From positions 1-64,000 of the forward strand of contig CAZSMC010000017.1 of NCBI GenBank assembly GCA_964607755.1: a DNA stretch of 64,000 nt. Reading direction: 5' to 3'. A program made the position numbers and the translations under genes. This document shows, piece after piece, positions 8,974-19,900 of this stretch (within the stretch, counting starts at the first letter, position 1; each line of letters begins with the position of its first letter). The notes beneath the pieces are model-generated. The model searched no databases, was not told where the DNA came from, and saw only the letters and a list, made by a program, of their open reading frames with translations. This DNA comes from CAZSMC01 sp964607755 (GTDB taxonomy: Bacteria > Zhuqueibacterota > Zhuqueibacteria > Residuimicrobiales > Krinioviventaceae).

Positions 8974-10965
8974 CTATTCACTGGCTGATTGCTGTTTTCT
9001 CTGCTCAGATCGGGCATAATCCAATGCTCCCCACAAATTCGCATTATGAGGCTGCAATTCAAGGGCTTGTTTAAAATATTGAATAGCCTGGTCATAATTT
9101 TTATTCGTCATGGCATTATAGCCTTTTAAATAGATTTCGCGAACCTCTGGTGTCATATCCATTCGTTTTGACTTGGCCCGCTTTTGGGCTTCTTCGTATT
9201 TTTGGCGGAGAAGCTTGTTATTTGGCGCGATCTGCAGCGCTTCCTGGTATAATGTCGCAGCTTCTGACCATTTTTTGTCAAGTTCATATTCTGAAGCCTG
9301 GCGTATTTTGGATTCGTATGACAGCCGCCCTTCCAACTGTCTTATTTTTTCAGAAATCAAACTTTCCATTTCTCTATAATTTCTGGAAAGCGGTAAAGCC
9401 TGACGGAAAAGGTCGAGCGCACTATCAATACGGCCTGACTTTTCCAATTTATGAGCTTTTTCGACAAGATCAAGGATTTTATTTTTTAAATCTTCGACTG
9501 CTTTTGTGCGCAGGTCTCTGACCAGTCCACTGTCAATATCGTACTGAAGCGCCTGGTCGCATTCTTCGATTGCCCGGTGATACTGTTCTTCTTCATAAAA
9601 AGCCAATGCTTTTTCATAATGCTCTTTAACTTGTTGCCGCTGCCGTTCGCGTTGTTCGTTGCGCTGTTCCTCCTGTAACTGCTCAGATATTTCTTCTTCG
9701 CGACGCTTTTCCATGGCTTTATTGATCTTTTGTGCCAGCTCGCGCGCCTCTTCAAATTCTGGAGCTTCGCCGCTTTCATCGTAAGCTAAAACACGATTTA
9801 TGGCGCTATATGCACGGGGATAATCTTCTTCCTCGAAATATTGTTTAGCCCTGGCCAGGCCGCTATAAATCGCTTCTCGGCGTTCTTCCTGGCGCTGTTT
9901 GATCGCTTGTTCGCGGATGCGCCGCATTTCCGCTTCCTGACGCTCAGCCAGCTTTTGCTCTCTTGTCTTGCCAAGATAAAGCGCAGCCGAAACGCGGTGA
10001 CTGCCGCTGAATGTATCCCGGCCATTCCAGTACGAATAATCAATCTGAATACCCAGGTAGCGAAAACCGAGACCATAGGTCAAGCCGTATCCTTCATCAT
10101 AATTGCCGCGGCGATTCCATCCCAAACGCGCCATAAAAACACCCTGAAAACTGTATTCAAAACCAAGGTGAACATAATTCGGCACGTGTTGTTTTTCGTT
10201 AATGTCCAGCTCGAATGCTGTTTGAAGGTAATTACTCCCGTCGCTGAAAAACGCACGTGAGATGCCAAATCGGTACATTCGCGGACTGTATTCACGTTCT
10301 TCTTCAAACTGCATGGTTCGTTGAAATAAATTTTGCGCATTGAGACCAAACACCCAGTTCCTCAAAAGTCCGCCTTGCCAGTTTGGCATCATGAGCAAAC
10401 CGAGATCCGCTCCCACAGAGGATTCTGAATAGACACTCGGATCGACATTGCTGTATCCGGGAATCCGCATATGGTCGATTTTCAAGGTCGTTCCGAATGA
10501 AAACCAGTCCGTAACCTTTTTTCCATACCCCAGCATGTACAAGCTGCGGCCAAAATTTTCGCTGCCGATAAGGGACGCATTATCGTCGCGGATTTCAATG
10601 TCCGGCGTAGTGAGCCGGAGCACACCAGCCGAATAGGTGCCGGCGGTCAACGTGGGATAAGTAAACGACAGATAATTGTATTGCGTACCCATAGGCAGGT
10701 TTGTATGATACATTCCCAGTGCCATGGTGGGCACGTTTTCCAGCGCTGCCGGGTTCCAGTACAGCGAGTAGGCATCATCAACCACGGAAACATGAGCGCC
10801 GCCCATGGCCATTGCTCTGGCTCCAACGGGAAAATCGAAAACGTCCGTGACACCACCCCATTGCCCGTCAGTATTGCCGCTTTGTGAAAACAAGGCACTG
10901 GCCGTGAGAAAAAAGCCACAATGGATTATTAACAGGTATTTTTTCACAATCATTCTCTGAAACAT
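8974..10965 (-). CDS. PorV/PorQ-type outer-membrane protein with TPR and coiled-coil C-terminus
   Basis: 663 residues. A signal peptide (VKKYLLIIHCGFFLTASALFSQ) is followed by a PorV/PorQ/UPF0164-like beta-barrel of about 300 residues that begins with FPVGARAMAMGGAHVSVVDD and YWNPAAL, typical of the family. In type IX secretion, PorV is the shuttle that accepts cargo C-terminal domains. After the barrel comes a Glu/Arg/Gln-rich coiled coil and several TPR units (AYSAINRVLAYDES, ALAFYEEEQYHRAIEECDQAL, AIQYFKQALELQPHN). The TPR part would be periplasmic. The start could be the ATG at 10953, which leaves the signal peptide intact. It sits 25 bases downstream of the giant secreted protein, whose tail is type IX-like, so a carrier-cargo pairing is plausible (inference). 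Confidence 0.83.
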   Translation of the reverse strand: MFQRMIVKKYLLIIHCGFFLTASALFSQSGNTDGQWGGVTDVFDFPVGARAMAMGGAHVSVVDDAYSLYWNPAALENVPTMALGMYHTNLPMGTQYNYLSFTYPTLTAGTYSAGVLRLTTPDIEIRDDNASLIGSENFGRSLYMLGYGKKVTDWFSFGTTLKIDHMRIPGYSNVDPSVYSESSVGADLGLLMMPNWQGGLLRNWVFGLNAQNLFQRTMQFEEEREYSPRMYRFGISRAFFSDGSNYLQTAFELDINEKQHVPNYVHLGFEYSFQGVFMARLGWNRRGNYDEGYGLTYGLGFRYLGIQIDYSYWNGRDTFSGSHRVSAALYLGKTREQKLAERQEAEMRRIREQAIKQRQEERREAIYSGLARAKQYFEEEDYPRAYSAINRVLAYDESGEAPEFEEARELAQKINKAMEKRREEEISEQLQEEQRNEQRERQRQQVKEHYEKALAFYEEEQYHRAIEECDQALQYDIDSGLVRDLRTKAVEDLKNKILDLVEKAHKLEKSGRIDSALDLFRQALPLSRNYREMESLISEKIRQLEGRLSYESKIRQASEYELDKKWSEAATLYQEALQIAPNNKLLRQKYEEAQKRAKSKRMDMTPEVREIYLKGYNAMTNKNYDQAIQYFKQALELQPHNANLWGALDYARSEQRKQQSASE

Positions 10966-10990
10966 AAGAATTTACATTTTATCGTGCAAC

Positions 10991-13900
10991 TTATCGTACA
11001 ACAGCAATTTTTGTCATTGACTTTTGTCCGTTATCTGTTGACAAAATAGCGATATAAACACCGTTAAGCACTGGTTCGCCCATGCCATTTGTTCCATCCC
11101 AGTCGAGTTCAGCCTGGTGCATGCCATTGCTGGTCAGACCGGGATGTTCTGCCTGAGTATAGGACCAGGAGCGAACCAGATCACCGGTCAGGGTAAAAAT
11201 ATCAAGAGTAAAATTCGTTTGTTCTTCCAAAACATATAAAAAGTGAGTGACCGGTTTATCACTTCGGCCAAATGGATTCGGATAATTGAAAAACGCTTCA
11301 TCCGGATCCCTTTCTACAAGTATGGCCAGTTTCGACGCCAGTCCGAGGTACTTTTTGTCAGACCCGGTAGAATCTGCTATTCTCAAGGGTTGATAAATGG
11401 CATCATGCGCACGCACATCTGACGTCGAATCAAGCGAAATAATAAATTCCAGAATGTCGGTTTTTTCTTTGATATCTACCATAACATAAAGCGAGTCTGG
11501 CGTTCTTCCCGAAATGGTATCCACGGCATTTTTTGTAAAGTCTAAAAACACCTGGCCCGCATCGCCAAACTGGGAGGTTTCGCCAAGAACCATTTGGCTC
11601 GAATCGGATTTGACAACCGCGATTCGCGAGAACACATCTCCTGGTTTCGAGAGCAGCTTGCCCTGCTTGTCTTTTATAGAGAGCAGCATGCCCTCGAGCA
11701 AGGAATTGATACCATCACCACCGTCTTTGTTCCACAACGTTAAACCCAAAATCGGAACGTTGGTTTCACCTTTCATCACGCCGGTTTTCTTTTGCACAAC
11801 AAAGTCATCCACGAGCAAGGTGCCTCGTTCAACAATTGTGTGGACATGCGCAAGAGAATCCTGAACAAGAGCTGGCGTTTTGGCTAGATCGTCGAGCGGC
11901 GGGTTCAGCAATCGTATGGTGAGCGTATCCCGAACCTGGGTAAATTCCTGCGGTGCTCTGACCACCCAGGTTACGGTCTCTGTTTGCCCGGATTTGACCA
12001 GAGAATCAGCGGTGCTTGCCAAACTGTAGAGTGGCGGCAACTCAAGTCTTACATTATACTCGCCGTGAAACCCGGCTTGACCTTCATTGTATAAATGAGC
12101 GGTTACAATGAACACATTGCCATAACGCACCGTGGACGAATCCACACCAGGCTGACCATGTAGATAAGCATCCAGCGAGATTTTCGCTCGCTCAACCGTT
12201 TGAATGGTGTAAGTTACTTCATCTTTTTGGACTTTGGCTTCCAGGCCGGTATTTACGTCGGCAGGTACATTTTCCACTGTAAAGATGAACCGGGATAAAT
12301 CTTCTGGCCGGTTCTTTGGCGCTCGTAACTGCCAGGTCGGATAAATACCGTTTGCAAGCTGTTGGCCAGTCACACTTTGACGAGCGCTGGTCAACAATTC
12401 ATACTCGACAGGTGGCGTGAGATTTATGTCAAACTCGTCTGATTTTAAATAAGGTGCGCCCTTGTGTTTTATACGCGCGGTTAATGAGAACTCCTGCTCT
12501 GTTGACACCAGAGATGTCATGCTATCCGGTGCAGAGATAAACGGCTCGATTGAGAATGACGTTCGTTCGTTGGTATACAGCATCACCTTGTTTGACGTCA
12601 CATCGATATCCTGTCCAGAGTTTTTATCTTTTGCATGGGTTACAATCCACATGCTGTCTGGTCCGGTGCTGGCTTCTGCAGGTGCCGTCACCTCCCAGGT
12701 TGTCTCCAGTGTCTCATCGGTAAATTCTAACACTTTTTCTCGTCCAGAGATGCTAAAAGCCGGTGATGAGAAATACAGGCGTGCCAGTACCTGGTTATCT
12801 TTGACATTAAAAGCATTAACCGTGGCGGTCACTTTAAAAATTTGTTGCGTGGAAACTGTGTTAATAACGGTTCCTGTTGGTGATTTAATCATCATATTCG
12901 CCACCTGAACCGTGCCAGCCCGTTCTGTGTGAACGGTTAATTCCCGGGTATTAAAAGTGACACTGGCTTGCTGTCCTGTGTTTTCATCATTAGGAGCCGT
13001 AACAATCTGAACACGAATGATATGGGCTTCGGGTTTAGGAATCTGGGGAGCCGTCACATTCCACTCGATATTGGAATCATCTGTAAATACTTTTTCCAGC
13101 GTTTCGCCGTCGCCAAGTGTCAGGCCGCTGTCTCTGAGGTCAAGGCGAATCCGACCCTGACCGGCAAGTTGTGCTTCACCAGTGTTTTTAACGCGGGTAC
13201 GCAGGATGGCCGTTCGACCTGCCGCAAAAAAGGCCTCGCTGTTTTTCATGGCTGTCTGCGGCCAACTCACATGGAGCGGTTCCACTGACAAATCTGCTTT
13301 TTTGACAATTCGGTTTATCGAGACGGTCCGTTTCGGGTTCATGTTTGAACCGTCGGATGCTGTGCCAGTGACGCTCAGCTCGAAATCGTGTTGCTCAACC
13401 ACACGTTGTTCCGGAGCTTTTAAGACCCATTCCAGAATTGAATTGTTTTCAGTGACTTTTAATTCCTGCGGTGTTTTAAATTCGTAATTTGAATCACCCG
13501 GCAAAATGGGTAGTGAGAGTTTAGCTCTCCGGTTATGTACATTATCAGTTGCCTCAACGACGGCCCGGATAGTGATATCTTGCCCGGTAGACAACACCCC
13601 GTCAGTTGCGCCGTCCGGACGGAATATGGAAAGCGTTTGAATTGTCAGTTGCTTGCCGGCCGTTCTGATAGCAAGTGTATCGCCGCGATTTTCTACATAG
13701 GCGGAATCGTTAGCATTGAGATCACGCGGCAGCCTGGTCATAAAAGCGACAATCGAATCTGGCCCCGATTCTGCAGAAGGTGCGCGCAACGTAAACGGAA
13801 CATCCAGCGTATCCTGGCGGTCACTCAGCGAAAAACTCTTTTCAACAGGTTCGCTGGAGAAATTTTGATCGTTCTGTTTGAGCAAATAACCGGCGGGCGG

Positions 13901-16900
13901 TGTCAGTTTTAATCCGCCGTAACCGACCTGGGCAGTTCCGAGGTTACGAATACGCGCGATTACATCGAACTCTTGTCCGGTGACCACAGCGTTCAGACTA
14001 TCCATAGCCAATCGAATGTTAAAAGCAATCCGGGCGGGCACTTGTATCCGCAGTCGCGTGGTCAGGTCTTCCGGATTTTCGGGCTCGCGGATCTGAGCGG
14101 GCAAACTGCTGTTCGCCGAAATAGCAGAGATAATTCGGGCATAAAATTGCTCGACAACTTCACCTTGTGATATATCCCAGGAATCATCAGCCGTCAGAGT
14201 AAACACAGCCGTAGCGCGTCTATCGCGGTCAATATTCTCTACGATGGTCGTTTCCGGCCGGGCTAGAGATAACCCTTCGGATGTAAGCTCGACGGCCACA
14301 CTGTCGACGCCAAGCAATTGACCGGTGCGCATTTTCACATGGATCTCAAACTCCTGCCCTCGATTAACAAGTCCGGCGCCGGTCTCGTCGTGAAGCGGAC
14401 TATTCACCTCGGTATCTATAATCTGGATGAGAGCCTCGCTGTTGACAAAGACAGTGTCCTTGCCCATCTGAGTGATTAAACGGTCTTTTCCCACATTCAA
14501 GTCATAAGCTTTTAAAAACACAGTATACTCGGCAAGTCCGGCAATATCGCCGTTTTGAGAGACAATATATTTCAGCGTATCGGTTTGCCCGGCTGGAAGA
14601 ATAAAATTACCTGAATGTTCCAAACCGGATGGCGGACGAATTTCATATTCGTCATCAAGTTGGCCGTTTACGCTAAATGTGATATTATCTTCAGTAATTT
14701 CGATAAATTCAAGATCGGCTGTTCCCGGATTGCTAACCTCGACAAAAATACTCCAGGGCTGCCATTTATCTCCGGCATTGATATTGTCCACGTAATCGAT
14801 GATATCGGTGATTTCAAGAACCGCTCCCTGCTCTACAATGGCAAAAGTGGATGCATTGTCGCCCGGGTCAATGATTGTTGCATCTTCACCCGAGTTGGCG
14901 CCAAACGCGGAAGAAATAGCCGAGTTCAGCGCAACAGTCTCGAGCTGTTCGCCGGCCATGACGTTGAAAACGACACGGCTGGTATCACCGCCAGCAATCG
15001 GATTGGGCACAGGTAACGGCGTTTCCAATACCCTGGCAAGAGTGGTGTCAGAAGCAACAAGTTGAATCGCCACATCCCGTGCTGATTCGGAACCAGCGTT
15101 GTACACATCTACTGCAACTTGAAATGTTTGGCCAAAGCTGACCCGGTTTTCAGGATTCGGAGCAAGGTTCTCTGTGTTGACGATTTGCAGCCTGGCAGGT
15201 TGATGAATACGGACAGTCACAGTCGAATCTTTTGGGATGAGCTGCCGGGCATTGGAATTATCGATTCCTTTTGCCGCTGTAATTCTTGATGTAATTGTTT
15301 CGCCGGTTAAATTTTCGATATCATCTGCAACAACCGTAAAAGCAACTTCTTTTGTTTTGCCAAAAGCGATACTGCTGATTGTTTTTTCAGTGTCGCCGGA
15401 AATTTGCGAATTTTCTGTCAACAGACGAACCCGCACCTTAGCCAAATCCTGGCCACCGGCATTTTCAACACCAACCCTTACTTGAAACGTTTGATTTATA
15501 TTGACATGTGCCGTGTCCTTCGAGACATTGAACTGTGTCGAATCCACAAAAGTGGAAGCAATTTGCACGGCAGAATTTGAGGTGACAATGATGGTTAGTT
15601 CTTCATATAGCTCAATAGGATCCTTGTGCGGGGCATTGAGTTCGTTCGCTGTCAGAGTCAGGCGAACGGTTTTGGGTCCGTTAACAAATCCCGTTCGCTT
15701 AACGGTGAAAATCAGAGTATCGGTTTCGCCGGCATCTATTCGCAGATCGTCTTGCGTTAACTGTGGTGGATCGATGAGATAGTCGTCTTCTCCCAGTACA
15801 TTTAAACTTGTGGAATCCGGCTGGTCAAGCCGGAAAGCTCCGCCGCCGGAATTTCTCACCACGGCGTACACGTGCCATGGCAGCCATGAACCAGCGCCTG
15901 CCGTGTCTGTGTCAGCATACACATTTAAAAGCCGCAGCTTTCCTGGCACTTGTGTTCGAACCACAGTGGTAGTGTCCTCTCGCGACTGCGAAGGCTGGAC
16001 CGTGGTTTGTTCGCCTGTATTTCTGGCAATTGCGCTTTCCAGTCCGCCGTGAATCACATCCCGGAAATCCGGATATTGATATGCTTTGACCAAAAGACCA
16101 GGCTCTGTCCATTTGGATTCGCCCGGGGCAATTTGACTGACACTTGTAGTATCGCCATTAATAAATGTGGAGGGATTGAAATTTGAGGTAAATTTTATTA
16201 CAGCTTTTTTAATATGATCTGCTTGTGATGTGCCAGTATTGGTCACCAGGGCTTTTAAATAGAACGTTTCGTCCGCATTAACAAAAGAGTCTGAATCAGT
16301 AAAAGCGATCAGGGAATCAATCCGGGCGATCGCCGGGTCCTGCACCGTTACCATTGCGCTATTATTTTGCGACGTAACGGTCAGCATATTGGCGGTATTT
16401 ATTTCCTGTGCTGTAATTTGCGCGTTGATCGTTGTTTCTCCGACAATAGCTGGGTTGTCAGCTACCCGGTTAATTTGGAAAAACACGCTATCTTGTTCTC
16501 CGCCAGACAATCTGGAATTCCCGCTGCCGACAAAAACTGAGGGTTGTGTCACCTCAAAGTTGGCGTTTCCTGAGCTAAACGTAAGAAAGGTCTGGTCTAC
16601 GCTGTCGTTCAGACGCAGGGTGCTCCCGCCGTTGTTGCTGACATGCGCGACAACGTACCACGGAGATGTCTGGCCGCGGGTGACTCTGGGTTGGCTAACT
16701 GTTAATTTGTCGATTGCCAATTGAGCGGGCTCCTGAACGTAAATAATACCGGCGTTATTAATTGTTGCTTCGTACTCGCTACCGACATCAACCGAATCTG
16801 TCATCCAGACTGTGGATGAGATGAGGATCTGGCCTGCGGGTGCCTGTTCGGAAACCGATGTGACAGTGGCTTGCAGCGTATCCGTCGATTGTGGGGGAAG

Positions 16901-19900
16901 ATAAGGATTTCCGCTGATAAAATTTTCATCCACGTCTACAACAAACCTGTCGCTGACTTTATCGGTATTGTAATTAAATGTGAGACTGAGACGGTCGAAT
17001 TTTAAAGTACCTATGCCGTTGTTTTGGACAGCGATATTAATAGTCCAGGGTCTGGTCTGTCCCTGAGTGACATTTTGCGTACTCGGTACCAGGGATTTCA
17101 CCAAAAATTCACCGGCAGCTCCGACGTTGACCATGTCATTCTGCAGATCGAGTTGAAAATTAACAGGCTGTCCATTTTCAGTACCGGATAGTGAAACCTG
17201 GGGTTGGAACGTGCCGAATGTGAACGCATTGCCCAGATATTCCCGCTGGAAATGCAGTGTTCGCGTTTCGCCGCCTTTTAACACAGACGTAAAAGTGGGA
17301 TCGAGTTGAGCGATAAAAGTAGCAGAACCATCAGTGAGTTGAATCGTGGTGTTCCGGGAATCAAGCAGCACATCAGCCTGGCCGTTATTTTGAACGTTAA
17401 CCTGAAATTCAACATAACTTCCAGGCGAAACATTGGTGGGCACCAGACTGCCAGTTTGATAGGACAGCGCAGCCGGTTGCTGCAACGTGACACTGCCGGC
17501 TTGAGCATCGTTTGTCTCATCAGTTAAAGCAAGAGACCGGTTCAGCTCCACACCTCGCACCCGGGATTTAATGGCAAATGATCCGGTCGTGTTGGGGATG
17601 CTCTGTACCGCAAAGATAAGACTGTCTGTCTGGCCGCCTGCCAGCAAAGTGGACCCGGATGCCAGCGCAGCCGGACGTTGAACCTGGAATCCGGTTTCTT
17701 CTATGCCATTCTGAAAAAACTTGACCCAGGTTTGATCCTGAGAGTCGACATCGATTTGAACATCAGCTTCGCCGGCATTCTCGAGCACAACTGACACATA
17801 CCAGTCGATAGTACTCCCCTGCGAAAGTGTCGGCTGAGACGCACGAACAGAGGTGATATCAAGCTGGCCTGGCTGTTGAAATAATACAGAACCCTCTTTG
17901 CCAACGGCTGAGGCTTGCAACGTTTTAGTTTCACTGGTATTTTGCACGGTATATTGAATGCCCGCATCAATGGTAGCTGTGCCGCTGGAGGTGTTTGTTG
18001 CAGTTATAGGAAAAGTCAATGTATCAGTTTCGAGCGCACTGAGGGTTGAATCACCCTTGTGGAGATATGGATCGCCAACCTGAATCCCTGTGAGAGGTGT
18101 GCCGGATGCATCTTTAAACGTCAATTGCGATTGCTGGAAATCAAGACGGACATCACTGCCGCCATAATTCGCCAGAACAGCGTGAACGGACCACGAATAG
18201 GAATTATCATTTACCGTAATTTTTGGCTGAGACGGTCCAAGCACAATGAGATTGATATTTTCCGGGGTCTGTACCTCAAGACCACCGTAAACATCAGACA
18301 GGTCTGAAGTTGAATAGTACCCTTGAGTTGTTTCCGCACGTCCTAAAATGATAAAATTGCCTGCAGGAACATCGCTTGCAATTCGCTCTACCACAAAATC
18401 GAGATAACCTGTGGTTTGGGGTTGCAGAGTTAATCCGCCGCTGACAAGTTCAGTCGGCCAGATCACATCATCCGGTGAAATATACTCACTGTTGCCCTTT
18501 TTAAACTTTATATAGGTTTTAGCTTTTTCCACGGAGAGAGTGACAGGAACATTGCCCTTGTTTCGCACACCCATGCGAACGGTAAACGGTCTGGTTTGGG
18601 CCTGGGTCACAGCCGGCTGGTTGAGAGGTGTAATTTCAGTGAGCGAAATTGAAGATTCCTGTATGCTCTCAAACGTGTCCAGAACACCAGTGTTGACCTG
18701 TAAATTTTTATTCGAATTGGCATCCCGGTAATACAGAGATGTCTGCACTGAAATTGTGCCCAGAGGAGTATCCGGATGAGATGCCAGATAATAGCGCAAT
18801 GACAGCGAATCTCCACCGGCAATAATTTGTGGATTTGCAGGATCGCGGGTAATATCAAAATATTGTGAAATTTCGACAAAAGAATTGTTCAAGAATGAAA
18901 ATGCGACCGAATCTATAACCGCATTGGCAGGATAGTTTTGATTGAGATTGTTTTGCAGATGCAATGTTATCGGAATCCCAGAAGCATTGCGGGAAACAGA
19001 ATCATCTTCAACATCAAGCTGGTCAATGACAATGTTGGCCTGACGCTGCACGGTCCAACTGTCCGTGATTTGCGCGACAGTCTGCTCTAAAAGCGAGTCT
19101 TCATACGTACCACTAATGATGCCATCAAGATCAATCTCACCAAGCGTTGCAGACGCATTGACATTGACAGAAAAACCCAATGTCAGAGTTTGTTGTGCTG
19201 GAATGGATACACCTTCCTGAGCCGGAGCGATATAATCTGCATCAACATTATTTTCTCCGCTGCGGAATTTGAGATTGGCTTGATAATTTGTAAACGGGCT
19301 TTTCCCGGTATTTTCAACTTGCATGGTCACGGCAATATTTTGTTGCCCCTGACTCACTGTTGTCACATCGGTTTGGATTCGTCTGATGATTACGGGAATT
19401 TCATGCCTCACCTCGATTGACGGACTGGTGTGCTGAACTTCGCCGCTCGCTAGTGTGATTGTGTGATTTCCGGCAGTCTTTAATACAAAATCAGACCCGG
19501 GAAAAGAATGGGACGCTTTATTATTAAAAGTATAGGGATCAGGAAGCGCAGCACTGTCATCTGTTGATGTAAAAGTAACCATGCCGTCAAAATCGGTTTT
19601 TTCGTTTTCAAATTCATCCAAAGCGGTCACCGCAATCGGATCAGGGAAGGGAGCTTCTGAAGTGACGAGTTGAGGATATCCCTGTACATCAAAATGATGC
19701 AGGTCCGACGGTGAGACAAAAAAACTGTTGGTCGTTTTGTTTGCTCCGGATGTCTCCTCGGTTCCGATTAGTTGAACGTTTTCGCTTTTTACCAGAGTCT
19801 GATCCGCACTCCCCTGGCCTCCGGATACGTTAATGGCATGCAAAATAGGCGATTGGCCGTTGGGCGCCTTGTGATCTCCGGTGCTTGCGGTAATCAACAC

